Position numbers and translations under genes: made by a program. The notes under the pieces are model-generated. The model saw only the letters and a program-made list of their open reading frames with translations. It was not told where the DNA came from and did not search any database. From Lycorma delicatula (Eukaryota > Arthropoda > Insecta > Hemiptera > Fulgoridae), in the NCBI RefSeq assembly GCF_047948215.1, contig NC_134457.1, positions 85,887,398 to 85,951,397 of the forward strand: DNA of 64,000 nt, read 5' to 3'. Of this stretch, positions 11,970 through 25,700 are shown piece by piece. Numbering within the stretch: the stretch's first letter is position 1; every line of letters starts with the position of its first letter.

Positions 11970-14900
11970 AAAAATTAATTTCTTCATAAGTAAAAAAATG
12001 AAGGAAGAAGATTCAAATCGCACATATATAATTTCTCCAAAACGTTTCCTTTTTCTTAGATCCGTCACGAGGGAGGGAGTAAAAATATATAAAAACTGAA
12101 AAAAAATCATAACTGGATTTTTAACGTTATAATAAAACGTAAGAAAATCAAGAGATAAAGCTTTTATAAGCTTTAAAATGATTTTATATTTTGCTAAAAT
12201 TAATAGTTTTTTACGTTTGTTAAAAGCTCAATTTTATCTCCTTTCAACCATCTTATAGTTAGTTGTAGACTAAATATACGATTTTCTAGAACTGGAATAA
12301 ATTATAACTGAATAAATTTAAATACATAAAAAAAATATATTTATTTTTTTAATTAAATGATTTCATTATTGTATCTTTTAACAACAATTTTTTCATATAG
12401 GTGACTTTTTTTATAATGCTTTAAACAAAAATACATTTAGAACGTATAAAATAAACAAAAAAATAAAATAAATAAAAAATTAAATGTTAGAATTAAAAAG
12501 AATTAAAAAAAAAATTGTTCTTGAAATCAGCTTCAAATCAAGACAGTAAGTTGTATATTCTTGTTTTCAGTTTGTTGTGGATTTTTAAATGTAGAAATTT
12601 AAAGAATTCAGCGATGTATATGTATAAAAAAAAAATCAGCTTTGCTTTTATTATTTATTTTTTAATGATTTGTTTATTACTGATTGGCTAAACGTTTATG
12701 AATAGTCAACCTAAATTACAATATGTAGTATTTATGTATATTATATTTATTGTGGGTTGGGATTAAGCAAGATTATTTTTTTAGAACATTTTTTTTATGG
12801 TACTACTTTCATGTAAAAAATTTAACGTAGGTATTAACAATCTTTTATCCTCTTAAAAGAGTATCAAAGTAATACGCTTAAGAACCAGGATATAAAGAAA
12901 ATGATCTAATATTTCTCGATTTTTTTTTATAGAGGAAAATTGAATATTAAACTGGGACACTTTTGTCATTATAGTTATACAGTAACCAATTTCAATATAG
13001 TATGGAATATCCTTCAAAATTAATTTTTAAGTATTCTAATAATACTTACTTATTCAGTTTTGAATTTAAATTAACTGAGTTGATGATAATTTAAAAATAT
13101 TATTTTTACATATCGTTTCATTACATTGTAAAAAAATAATTAGAGTAGAAATATAATTAGAGAAGTTGTTCCCAAACCGTTATTTCAAACTTTTCTGAAA
13201 ATCACTCGCTTACTTTTCCATAAACTTTTCACTGTTAATAACTAGATTAAAAATGAATAAGCTAAAGCAAAGTTGATGTTTAGTCGGGTTAATACGATTT
13301 CCAGCCTTATCTACATAATAATATCATGTCTTTTTTCAAAAACTTTGCTTTGATTGCTCAGACTATCGTTTTTGAAACTTTAAGGTACTTTTCATCCCTA
13401 AACATTTCGTTGTATCATCCGATTATATTTATCGGTCGATTTATTTGGGAATTCGACTGAATTGTTGTTCCTTTATTCTTAAAGACAGAAGAATTTCGTA
13501 TTTCATAACAAGGAAAATTCAAGGAATATCGAAAAAAAGATTTCATTCGATTAGAGAAAAAACAAAAAAGGCCATCAAAAACTTTATATAGAAAATAACG
13601 GCATAAGAAAATTGTTTTATATCGTAACAAGAAAATGATGCCTAAATTTAATTACTTTTCTACTTTTCAAATGGATAAGAAATTAATTTCAGAATTGTAG
13701 TAGAAAACTTCTAAATGAAAGTCAGAGCAATTCTGTAAGGAAAGGTAGCAAAGACATCCTAATTAAGAAAATGCAGTTTATTTATTAATCAGTTCTTACT
13801 GGTTTGTACTCTACTCTGAGCAGTATGTAAATAAATAGATGTAGATCATGTCATTAAGATAAATGTATAAAATAAATAAATAAAAGTATATATATATATA
13901 TATATATACACGAGTATATATTAAGATAAATATAATAAATAAGTTACAAGAAAAAAAGGTGTGATTTAAATCCATAATATTTATTTAAATATAAAATCAT
14001 GAAATAATGTTAAGGTACATTCAGTATAAACATGTTAAAACAAAATTCACACTTTAGAAAGCGGCTAATGAAAATTATTTTGAGCACGTATTTATGTACA
14101 CATTAAAAGGCATGAAAAAAACATTATTTTATGGTTTGGTAAGGAGTTTTGTTATTTTTAAAGACTAAGTGATTACTCTTTTTACCAAAGAATGCGCATT
14201 TGTAAATATAGACACATGAATAAATAAAAATTTAAAAGTTTCTAAATATAAGTCTATATGATTCGTACTTACTGGAGTCAAACAATGATTTAACAGCCTG
14301 ATATTGAATCTAGAAACTCGTTCTGATTTTTTGAGGAAGCCCCAACAGATGACATTATATTTTAGCCCGGAGTATGCGTAAGTATAGTAAATATTTAATA
14401 ATAATGACAAGTGTTAGTTTTTAATTTAAAAAAGTCTTCGTAAACAGTTTTTGAACCTTCTGTTGTTTTCCTGTCTATGGATTATTTATTATTTTTGTGT
14501 CTGGGTATTGGTTGATTATTTTGTTTACGCGCCTGCGTGTGTGTTTTGTTTTAAATTTATATATATGTTGCAAATATGTTGGAGGATTTTAAGTCTCACT
14601 TATGCTTTAACCTACACTAAAGATATTTATGGACCTGGTACATAAGAGAATTAATTCTATTAAAAGATTTTTTGGATGTAATTGAAGGGAGTTGAACTTC
14701 ATAAAAAATTACTCACGTTTGTTTCTTTACTTATCAAAATATTTAAAATTAATACAATCAGTATCATAGCAAGAAAATAGTATTAATAATACAATTTAAA
14801 GAATAAAAATTTCTTATAAAATTAACATTTTTTTTAATAAAATTTCCCATTCTTAAAAATTTACTATTTATAATTACTTCTGTCTTTCAATGTATTGATT

Positions 14901-16240
14901 TTTTATTTTTTCTTAAATTTTGTGTTATTACGTTTGGAAACATTTTTTAGTTTTAAGAAGAAGAAGATTATTACAACTTTAAAAAAATGAGAGTTCTATT
15001 ATCTGGTTTGTTGATATACTTAAAACCAGATAAGGCTTTTAAGTTTTAAATTTCAAACGCACCCACTTGAAATTTTTTTAAGATAATTTTTTCTTTTTTT
15101 CAAGAACTGTATTTATTAGTTCGGGAACAGTCTTAAAATTCAGATCATAAAATGATTTACCATTTTAAAAATGATTTTTTTTTTAATATAATTTTTCTAT
15201 AAGTTGAATTTTTAAAAGCGTTTCATTTTAAATTATAAAACAATTTATTATTATTTTCCATGAAATCAATAATTGAATTTAAATAAGTAATTAATTTAGG
15301 TCGTAAGAGTAGGCCTAATAATAACTATCAACATAATTAATGATGGAAGAATTAAATGCTAATTCTTATGCTCTATGCTAATGCCAGAAAAGTTTAAAGT
15401 TATTAATTAATTTATTTTTAAAAGTATATCGTTACATACTTAAAAAACTGCTTAAATTTCTTTTTATTCTTTCTTGAAACTTCGATGACGTCAGATTTTA
15501 ATATATTTAATTCATCAATTGTGTTAATATAGAACCACTTGACTGCAGTGGTTTTTTCCCTTGGATTTTTCAATAGATAAAACACCGTTTTTTTTAATTT
15601 TTATCAATTGTACGTTAAATTTTCATCAAGGATTTCATTAATCATTGTTTAAGAATAATTAATTCGCTTTGTAATTAAAGAAAGAAAGTACTGGAGTCGA
15701 GCCACTAAAAAAACAAAAACAACAAACAAAACAAAAGGATAAATTCACGTTGTATTTAATGAAAATAACTAACGAGATACTTTATAAAAGAAGGAATTAA
15801 TTCAATTGATAAGTAACCGCAAAACAATGAAAAGATGTCAGAAAACTATGAGCGCATGCGTTCACTCGTTCGTTGAAACTGTTTGCTTCATTCTGCTTTT
15901 TCATCTTTGGACTCAATCGGTTTTTATTTCAATACACTTCTTTCTTTCAAATTAAATAATTCTAAAAAATTACATGGAATCCAGCTCCCCCGTTCAAGAT
16001 GTAATATCTACCACCTTATTAAAAACAAAAAACAATTAATAGTAAATTCCCTTAAAACGAAAATAACTAAATTAAATTTTATGGATGTCAATTACACAAT
16101 TCTCGAGATATAAAGCCAAATACAAATTTATAACGTACAAATTTTTTCGTACAAATTTTTAACTAAGAAATTTTAAACTTAGGAATTTTTAAACTTAGTT
16201 AAATTTTAGTAATTTTTAAGTTAGGGGGTTTTAAGTTTAT
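11970..16240. other. AT-rich intronic DNA with (TA)n
   Basis: No supported gene. A TATATA run lies at 13,886-13,908 and a short GAAGAAGAAG at about 14,956. The open frames at 13,415-13,630, 14,165-14,410, 14,451-14,645 and 15,883-16,113 lack protein features and are probably chance. Confidence 0.55.
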
Positions 16241-16244
16241 GATA

Positions 16245-16770
16245 AATAGAAAAAATCTATGGAGGATGTCATTTTTCTTTCCCGTCTATAGATTTTTTTG
16301 ATTCCAAAAGAAGTATTAGCATAACTACAAAGGGATTATAGCAACTGACCAGACCTTTGGGTGTAGGGATTTTTAAAAATGTCGATATTTCAACCCATTT
16401 AGTTCAAAAAACAAAAAGAAAAATTATAGAATTTGAAGGAACATGTATATACCATGTATGTTTGTGTGTTGGGTCTGTATTTTAATTGATACTGCATTGA
16501 CATTAAGTTTTAGACAAAATTAACAAAGTGGAAGGGAGAGTTTTTGTTATTTATAATTTGTAACTTTTTGTGTAGTAATCGTAAAAAATTGAGCTTTGGT
16601 ACAATGAAAACAGGCTAAGTCAATTGGATTTAGGATTGGGATGATATTTAATGTTATTTATAAATAGTTTTTCCCTCATATCTCAAAAAATTGTTGACCA
16701 AAACTGTTGAAATTTAGAACACATATTTAGATTTATAAATAAATATATATATATATATATATCCAAGTGT
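16245..16770 (+). repeat. Degenerate dispersed repeat (CCCGTCTA family)
   Basis: The opening TTTCCCGTCTATAG and the following AAAAGAAGTATTAG resemble TTTCCCGTCTAGCG and AGAGAAGTATTGTAATTCG at 40,977-41,030. A GAAGTATTGTAATTCGG block also occurs on the minus strand near 33,795. The body contains phrases such as CTCAAAAAATTGTTGACCAA typical of non-coding dispersed repeats. No coding capacity is seen. Confidence 0.35.
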
Positions 16771-17224
16771 TGGCCTAATTTTTGACCCCCCCATCAAACA
16801 AGAAAAGTAATTACAGTAATGCACTAAATTATAGTTAGTAATCTTTAATTTTTTTAGACTTGTTAAATAACATTCCAGCAAATTAGACTAACTTATTGAA
16901 GTAAATAATTATTCAAATAAATGTTTAAGCCATCCAAATAAAAAACAAAAAAATTACAAGAGCTGAATAATAAGTAAAATACCAATTTTTGTTAAAAATT
17001 AACTTTCAATAATGAAAACCCAACTGTAATTAGTATTAATGTAGATGAAACGTGACATTTTTTAAAAGAAATGGTTTCCTTAGGACTAGACTTAATATGA
17101 AAATTAAATAATTTTTAATAATTCAAAGATTTATAAAAATCTCATGATTTTGATACTTTATTTTTCAAGATGTGATTGTTATTAAAAATAACAATGACAT
17201 TGTGCGGTAGCTGTCGAGCAAGCG

Positions 17225-17560
17225 GGTTAAGGTCAAATTGGGCCCAAATATTTTTTCAAATATTTTATTTTATTTATCTAATATTTCTTTTTAGCAATTA
17301 TACTCTAGGTAAAGTATAATTTTGATGATAAAACCATAATTTGGTCTAGGAGTCAACTGCGGCCAAAAATGTTTTTACTAAGAACTAAGATTTTTTTTTT
17401 TAATTATACTTTTTATACTGCATAATTTTAGTGTAAAAACGTCACTCGATTAGGGAAGTTAAATTAGTCCCAAATTGTTTTACTCAAGTAAGTTTATATT
17501 TTTCGCAATTATGCTTTAAATATTGCCTAAATAAGTCAAATAATAGTAATATATGAAAAC
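17225..17560 (+). repeat. Degenerate ~115-bp tandem repeat, about three units
   Basis: Three successive blocks begin GGTCAAATTGGGCCCAAATA (17231), AGTCAACTGCGGCCAAAAAT (17350) and GTTAAATTAGTCCCAAATTG (17459). Each is followed by a T-rich stretch and an AATTATRCT motif at a similar offset. Similarity is low, so this is a tentative call. Confidence 0.35.
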
Positions 17561-17569
17561 GCTATGACG

Positions 17570-19878
17570 AATTTAAAAAAAAATCTTCCAGGCCGGGAAA
17601 TTTAGCAACGATTTGCCGGCTTTTTTCATTGGCACAATAATCTTGCTCAAGATTTTTTGCTCTTACAGCTGCTATCTTAGATCGCCTGCTTCACTACTCT
17701 ACTATACTCAACATTAAAGGTTATAATATAATACACAACCAGGAAATGTAATTTATTATTTATTTGAGATTCCTGATATTTAAAAATTGAAAAATTATTT
17801 TTTGACTAACTTAAAGTATTAAAGTATAAAGGTGGAAAAAATTGCTTATGCAATAAGAGTTAACAAGAAATATGAATGACGTAATAAATATTTTTGTAAT
17901 TGAATTCTTTTATATTAAAATTCTCTTTTAAGATTAAATCAATGTAATACAAGATAAATTGCATTTTTAAGGAACTACTGCAATGTCTACAATCTTACTA
18001 CTGCAATCTTCTACAAAACTAAATAATACAGTACTGAGTCTTTTATTCTTTTAAAGAGAAATGACAATCCCATTCATTTCCGACAAACTTTCTTAAAAAC
18101 TTTTTTTGATGTTCGTATTTAGATATGAACGGAAAAAACATACATCCATATTTAAACGTTGAACTGAGGTAAAAATAAAGGAAAAAAATAAAAAAAATAA
18201 ATTAACTTAAAAGCTATCCAAATCTGAATTTTTTATTTAATTATAAAATGTAGATTATAATTTAAAAAAAATTATATTATTATTAAAAATCTAAAATATA
18301 ACCTATTTATTATTATATAATATTTAATTAGTGATTTAAAAACATTATCATTATATAAAATTTCTAAAAAAATTAAAGGTACTGTTCCTATTTCATCTTA
18401 AAATCAAAATCCTAAACAGTAGGTGATTTTATTTTGATTTATAATTATTAGTATGTATACAATTTTAAAATAAATCTTCAAAAATAAGCATTATTTATCT
18501 AATTTAAGATTAAATAACATTTTTACCATATTAAGCAAGTTTGAGATTAATTACTTTTAGTGCTTTAATAGTATGTTTATTTACACTACTCTAAATCAAA
18601 CAATTACACTAAATCAAACGATTTAATTAATTATTATCAAGTGGTAATGATATATTACGATGTAAATGTGTGTATATATATACATATACTATTTATAGTA
18701 TATATATATATATATATATATTTAACTGATAATATATATATCAGTTATTGTAAATAATGATGAAAACATCGACAAAAGTAACTAAAATTAATAAAAATTA
18801 AACGATTAATTAAAATTTTTCTTCCAAAGTCCTTTTGGAGCAACTAGTAGTTTCTTCTTTAATAGATTATTAACCAGAACTATTTTTAATTGCCCTCTAT
18901 TTAAAAAAAATATGATTAAACACGTTAAATATACAACCGAATAGTATATTTAATCTATGTCTTTTTTGTTCGTTTAGTATGCTACGTATTTATGTCGAAT
19001 TATGTGGTTCCAAAAATATGTTTCCGAAATTCTTGTTCTGAAGATTTCCACAAAAACTTTTTTTCTGCGTAAACCAAACTAACCAGCTCGTTGGTGTACG
19101 GACAAACAGTCAAATGAAGTCAATTTTAATGTGTTGGCCCACAGTATAGTTAATATTTATTACAAAATAGAAGAATTGAAAAAGTAGCAGGATGTTAAGG
19201 ATTTGGTCATTTTATTTTCGTTTAATTTAAAGTTTAATAAGCATATTAGTGCGATAGAGAATAAGCTAATAAAACTTTGAATTTCATAATTCATAAATTA
19301 ATTTTATTTAATCGATGTTAAACATTTTATATATTTTTACTTTTTGCCGTAAAGATACTATTTAATAATTCTGCAGTCCGGAATTCTTTAGTAAAATGTT
19401 ATATTTATAAAATTTAAATAGTTCATATAAAGGTTCATAAATAGGTTCATATAAAAAAAAAAACATTTAAAATCTTTACATTTTAATTGTTTTGTTATTT
19501 TCTATTTGGAATTGTTTCTATTTGGAATTTTCTTAGTTATAAGAAACCCATTAATTTACGTAAGAAAGTAGATAAGGAGGTTCAAATTAGTTCATTAGAA
19601 AAAATGAGAACCGTCTCTGTTTTATATTTATTCATAAATATATAAAGGGAGGGGTAGTGCGACTATAGATTTCATATGAGCGATTAAAAATTTTTATTTA
19701 TTTTCTAGTTACCGACGTTAAACTGGACTGATTTTCTTTATTTTTAGTTCTCTTCTATTATTTATCTCTTTTTTCAATTACTTTTCTCTTCTTTCCTTTG
19801 TAATGGAAATATCTTCTTCGTCTTAACGACCTCTAGATGAATAATAGAGACAACAAATAAATGAGCACTGTAAAACTC

Positions 19879-19921
<43 letters not shown>

Positions 19922-20820
19922 CTAAGAAAACAATGAAGATCTTAATTAAAATTGTATTAACTGATTCTAATCTTAGATTATTATCAACTTTATTCAGTTT
20001 TATAATAAAATCAAAACATGTAATTAAATTATAAAAACGACCAAAAACTATACGACGGTTAAAGTTAAATACTACTAATTCATGTAATTCATTATTTTAC
20101 AATAATTTCTGCTTGTTTACTCTACCCCACTCTATGGTTATTAAATACTAAAGATCTAAACAAAAACTGAAACTGCAAATACTTACTTAAAAAATGAAAA
20201 TAACATTACAATAATAACAACAACAATAATAATCTTAAATAAATTGTTAATAAAAACTGTTATATGTGATAAAATTATACAACATAATCAATCATAAACT
20301 ATTTCAAAAAGATTCGCTTAACCAGAACACGTAATATATCCAATCTAATTAACATTGCTTTTCAAATTAACAGATCCGTGTAACTAATTACAATCACAAC
20401 ATTTTCAATTGACAAAAGCACGGTCAACTAGCCGATATTTACCGGTCAATGTTAAGCGTCTATGTGAACCGAACAATGTAAATGTTATGTGCTTTACAAG
20501 CAATGTTTACTAGATAACTAATTAAATATCTCCTGATTTCATTGTACATATTTCATTGTGCATAGTCATGTAATGTACTGAGATTGCAGTAGGGAAAAAT
20601 TTTTTACGATCAAAATATATTTGAATTACTTATTTACAAGATCATTGAGACACTAATCTAAAGCACATCTAATTTTATTAAAAGAAATAATTCTTCTCTG
20701 TTAAATGTCATGAAAGTGAAATTAATAAATTTTCTAAATCGTATTATATTATTAAAATCCTTATTACTAAATAAAATTATAAATAATTAGATTAATTAAT
20801 TATTATTAGTAAATTAATTT
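17570..20820. other. AT-rich intronic DNA with (TA)n tracts
   Basis: No gene or named element is supported. TA-rich runs lie at 18,670-18,745, including a small inverted repeat AACTGATA/TATCAGTT at 18,723-18,745. The (AC)n microsatellite is listed separately. Confidence 0.55.
19882..19920 (+). repeat. (AC)n microsatellite
   Basis: About 19 uninterrupted AC dinucleotides. It is the longest perfect dinucleotide array of this type in the window and would be expected to be polymorphic. Confidence 0.97.
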
Positions 20821-20829
20821 GTCATTTTT

Positions 20830-21330
20830 ACTGCGTAGGCTAGCAGCCAGTTATGTATCTTGAGAGTCTGTTCAAACAAATCATGATGTTCGGATCGCTG
20901 GCCTGACATAAACTCCACCCTAGACTGGAGCCACACTTCACTTTGTTTTGTTGCTTGGCCACCTCCACATGCTGTCAATTGATTGCGTATGAGCTACTAG
21001 AGGTCCACAAACTTATGCGCATGGTTGACAGTCTGGTGAATGTACTGTTCATGAATATCTTGAATACCCCTACAGGCAGCCATTTATCAGAAATTATAAT
21101 GAATCCTGGTATTATTCTTTGCTCAGTAAAAAAAAACAATGTTTTCACTCCTATTTGGTACTCTTACAAGGAAAATTAATTTTCCTTGCAATATAATAGC
21201 TGAAAACTATCCCTTTGTAGGACTCTACCATTTCGATTTTTTTAAACAAGAAAACATACTTGCTTACTCGATTTCCACAGTTGAAGCAGGTCCGCCGATC
21301 GTCATCTGACTGTCAGCACACATTTCTTGC
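20830..21330 (-). pseudogene. Merlin/IS1016-like (ISXO2) transposase relic
   Basis: Reading the minus strand from 21,320 down, a frame gives SDDRRTCFNCGNRVS, matching the N-terminal zinc-binding region of IS1016/ISXO2-type transposases. Around 21,100 it reads IIPGFIIISDKWLPVG (the Asp-containing SD.W motif), then HEQYIHQTVNHAHKFVDL near 21,025, and after a frameshift AHTQSIDSMWRW near 20,975. The order TVNH..FVDP, then AHTQSIE..W is the signature of this superfamily. Frameshifts and two stops after FVDL disable it. The assignment rests on these motifs only; terminal repeats were not found. A 22-bp perfect palindrome sits inside the relic. Confidence 0.6.
21167..21188. repeat. 22-bp perfect palindrome
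   Basis: CAAGGAAAATTAATTTTCCT plus TG reads identically on both strands with no spacer. It lies inside the Merlin-like relic and may be a snap-back duplication. Confidence 0.9.
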
Positions 21331-21339
21331 ATGTACTTA

Positions 21340-22370
21340 AATCAGTCACACTAGTTCAATGACTTATTTTCAGTTCTTGTTCACGGAATTTGTCTTGACG
21401 ATAGGCGAATCTCCCAGCAGCAAATAAAGAATATATTTTTAAGAAACAGTAATCTTGAACCCGAAAGGAAAATAATGTCTTCATCAACCGGCTTATATTT
21501 CCGATAACCCTTTTTGGTACACATCCAATGATACCGTTTTATCTAAACGCAAAACCATATCACTTGAGCATATACTCGCGAGTTATACAAAATTAGATAC
21601 TCTTGCAGAAATATGACTGTATCTTTTCGTCTTTTACGCGGTCAACTATTCGTATAAAATTCTTTTCGACACAGTTCTACGAAAATGAAACGAAAGTGAA
21701 ACAAGTCTGAAAACCGGCAAGTCAATCTAGTTTAATAACTTATCACTTAGTAACTTATATTACATACTGTCCGTATCGTATGATGATCTCATTCTGTTAT
21801 ATTTCATTTATTGTTGTCGTAAGATTACATCATAGCATAATCAAATAGTACAATGCATAACAATTTAGAAAATATAATAATTTAACTTTTTTTGATATTT
21901 AACAAAAAACCCAAAGACACTCAGATAAAAATTGGAATTCAAAATGTTAATTTTTAATTAAAAATAAAATGTTAATAAAATTAAAAATTCTAAAATTTCT
22001 CAAAGCAATAGAAGCCTTTCTAACATTATCGTGCAAAAGGAGGGCAACATTTAGGATTACATCCTAAATCCTCCAATAATAATGTCTCTCATACCATATA
22101 TTTTCCATATTAATCAAACGGTAATTTTTCCTTAAAAAAAAAAAAACGCTCAGTTTAACTTGTCTTTATGAGTATTATAGAAAATTACTGGGACTAATCT
22201 ATCATAAAGAATTCTTGAACATCTATTTGATGGCATTTTAAATATTTCTTTGGGTATAAGTGATTTTTGAAAAATTAATTGTTCAATCTATTTACAAATT
22301 AAATAGGACTTGTAATTTTAGTTTTATTTAAAAGTAAAACCTTTTTATGAAATAAAGCTACGTATTTTCA
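21340..22370. other. AT-rich intronic DNA, nothing recognised
   Basis: Only a small inverted repeat (TTTAGGAT / ATCCTAAA around 22,050-22,070) and poly-A runs are visible. Confidence 0.55.
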
Positions 22371-22384
22371 ATTAATTCCTCGTC

Positions 22385-22545
22385 ATCCATGCACCAGATC
22401 ACAGCATTGTATAACATTGTCGGTATGACAGCTGGCTGGAATATCTTCATATTGCCGTCAAATTCTTCAAAATTATGCTCCATTTCATGTTTATTAACAA
22501 CTTTTATGATTTTCAACTGAATGGTCCTGTTATCCATCGAACAAG
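22385..22545 (-). pseudogene. Short LINE RT C-terminal relic
   Basis: A minus-strand frame reads FDGNMKIFQPAVIPTMLYNA followed by VIWCMDDEELIENT. The AVIPTMLYNA.IW block is the A.(V/I)P.LLYN.E.W motif of LINE thumb regions. It is too short to classify and may be coincidental in part. Confidence 0.4.
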
Positions 22546-22667
22546 ATTATTAAGTGGAATTACCCTGCTATCATAATACTTATTTTAGATGACCGCATTA
22601 AAACCTCACCATACTCAGTTTTTTATCATCAAATCAAACAAACGTAAGTTTTACTTTTTTATCATTC

Positions 22668-22722
22668 AAAACGTAGAATTTTTAAGGAAATATAATTTAG
22701 TTCCTTAAAAATTGTACGTTTT
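22668..22722. repeat. Near-perfect inverted duplication, 22-bp arms
   Basis: The arm at 22,668-22,689 and the reverse complement of 22,701-22,722 differ at one base (AAAACGTAG versus AAAACGTAC). The spacer is 11 nt. Confidence 0.85.
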
Positions 22723-22729
22723 TATTTAC

Positions 22730-25700
22730 TAATATTGGTAAGCAGTCAGAAAACAAAATGGATTCCATAATCCATTCGTTTACAAACGGATTCGAAAAAA
22801 TTACACATTAATCTGTACAAATTCTATTGTACTCAATCTATTTTTACATAAAAAGTTGAACTGATTAGAAGTATCGTTTTCTATTTTACCTTTAATTAAA
22901 TAAATTGTGTTGTCTCCTACTATTGTCTACTACTTTATTGCAGGGAAGATTCTCTCACGTAATAAATGAGGGTAACGAATAATTGATTTTTCTCCGGCTG
23001 ATTTAAATCGGCTGCTCTAGAATTAAAATCGCTAGTGATCATTAAAGAAAATGAGTTTATTAATAATATATTCATTTCAAAAAACTTACCTAAATAAATC
23101 CACTTATCCAGTAGTATTAATAAATAAATCCAGTGGTATTTTTAGTATATTAAAATATACTAAATCTACCACCGCTGTCTATTCCTTCATCTATTTTTAT
23201 TTATATTAAAAAATAATTTCTTGAACGATCCTGCATCTTGCTTCTTTTCTAATCATCATCAATAGCTACCACCCCTTCTAGCTCTTCTATGTAGTTTAGA
23301 TTTAACTACTTTCTTTCTAGCAAATTACACTTTTCAAAACGGAGGGCTTATCTTGTTTCATCACATTTACGAATTACACACATACGCGCGCGCGCGTATC
23401 CAAACACACGATACTATCTTCGTTAAACAATTCTTTATTGATTTTTTATCTAAATTTTGCAAATTAGAAAGACAATTGGAATTTCATGAAAAGAATAGTG
23501 ACAAGTTACGTACTGTAATTCGTTGCATTGTGCTGATCTTATCAGTCGACATTACAGTTACAGATACCCCCCTCGCCATCAATTATCTACATACGCAGTA
23601 TATAATACTAAAAGTTTCCAGAGAAAATCCCTGTTGCAAGTCAGTTGTCTACGCCGGAATTACTACGTCTTAAGCATAGTGAACGATCTTTCAGAACCTG
23701 GAACGATCTTACACTATCTAGATTTATCACGATCAATGACAATTCATCCAAGGTCGGATGAATTATTCTCCTGCCATTGTATTTATCGGAGTTATTGAAC
23801 TCCAAATATTCCTTTAACTCCTCCAAAGAGAAATGTTTCGAAATGAACAAAAATATAATCTTTGTTCATAAAAGCTTCAGATATACTCTCAAATCCTTTA
23901 ACTTTCTTACCATCTCAATATGTCTTTTTTTAATCCAAAAATACAACCACAATTGGTCTGTTGAATCTCCCAGTCTTTCCTTATCCTACGCGTTCTCAAG
24001 GCCTTATCGTAGATCCCAAGATTGTAAACCAGTTCTAATAATCTTACCTAAAATCATACATTACACTTTTAATCGTGTTTAATAATTTAATATTAAATTA
24101 TTTTACATTTAAAAATATGTATTTCACTTGATCCACCATTGAAAATTTTAGTTTGTAATGTATAAAAATATATTTTTATAATTTGAAGTCAAGTGATGAT
24201 TTTATCTTTTCTGTCTATCGTTTGAGAGTTTGATTACTTTTATTTCAGCACACTGTTATCACATTGAGAAACTTTACAAACTTAGAGTAGAAAAGGCTAA
24301 ATTTTGAAGAAAATGCATCACTGATATCTTTATTAGTCTAAAAATAACAAAAAGACTAAAAAAACTGAATTTAAAAAAATATTTAAGTAATCGTTTTGTT
24401 AGATATACTTTTACGGTTTTAAAATTATACTTTTTGTTCAAACAGAATATGATTTTATTATGCAATGACTATAATGCTTTTTTCTTTTTACATTTCTTGA
24501 AAAATATTCAAAAAAGACAATTTTATAATAAACAAAAGTATTAAAACAGATTAGCAATCTGTGCAACACAGATAATATATAAAGCATTCAATAACCACGA
24601 ACTTAGAATTTAAGAACAGTAAATGGTAAATAGGATTTTATGCCGCTTTAAAATATTTCACGATATTTTTATACCATATATCCATTTATTCTGGAACAAA
24701 GCACAATGTACGCTGTATGTGTGTGTTAGGTACCGTAAACACCAGGGTTGCAGACTACTTGAGGTTAAAGTAAGTCAGCTCTGAAAAAGGCATAACCATT
24801 CTCTAAAATAATAAACGTCGCGTGTCAGGTTAGAGAAATAACGCGATGAGCTTCTCATTCCTCTCTACTCTGACTCGAATTTACTATTCAAGTCAGCATG
24901 CTAATCCGGCCAAAATACAGATTGGGTATTAAGACCTACAAGTGACACCCTCAATCTGTTTGCTACAATGACTGGTTATATAGTAAAACATATTACTCTC
25001 AGAAGAGAAAAACACACCGATTAACAATTCTTGAATTTTAAACGTTTTATATAAAAAAAATCTTTTTATATAAATTTTCTTCAATCAGTAGAATAAATGT
25101 TAGTATATATCACGAATTATTTCGGTAAATGTATTAAAACCTGAGTTACGGAACACTGCTGTTATACTGCTGCATTTATTTATTTTATATTTTATATTAC
25201 TTTTATGTGATGGATAATCCCCTTTTCTGTTTCATAAAAATCTTTAATGATATCTTCCAATAAACGGAAACTCTTATTTTTGAAATTGTTTCAGTATGTT
25301 ACGTAATTGTATTTTTTAAATTAAATTCGTAGAAAATAGGGTTAAACGTAATGTAATTATGTATTAATAATACTAACACAATATTGAAGTATAAACGCAA
25401 TATTGAAATATAAATTCCGGCAAAAAGTTACATAACTTACCCGCATCCACCCGAAACTCTGGCTACACCGTTGGCAGTCAATATCTTGCATGAAAATTAT
25501 TAAATAAGCTCTTAGCATTAATAACTTCATGGATTCCCTTCGCCATTCTTTCAGGTAATTTTATTAATATCTTTGTTCATGGAATACAAAAATTATTATT
25601 ATACCCTGATCTAATTATGAATCTCAGTAACGGTTGGTCATACTCGACTGAAATTTTGTTCAGTTAATAAAAATATGAATTTTAACTCTCATAAAATTGT

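Noticed and set aside
19882..19920. CRISPR-like or regulatory repeat
   Set aside because: It is a plain AC microsatellite; no repeat-spacer structure exists anywhere in the window.
23353..24082. Overlapping open frames of 60-106 codons on both strands
   Set aside because: No motif, no splice context, and frames on both strands are open together, which suggests chance in a less AT-rich stretch.
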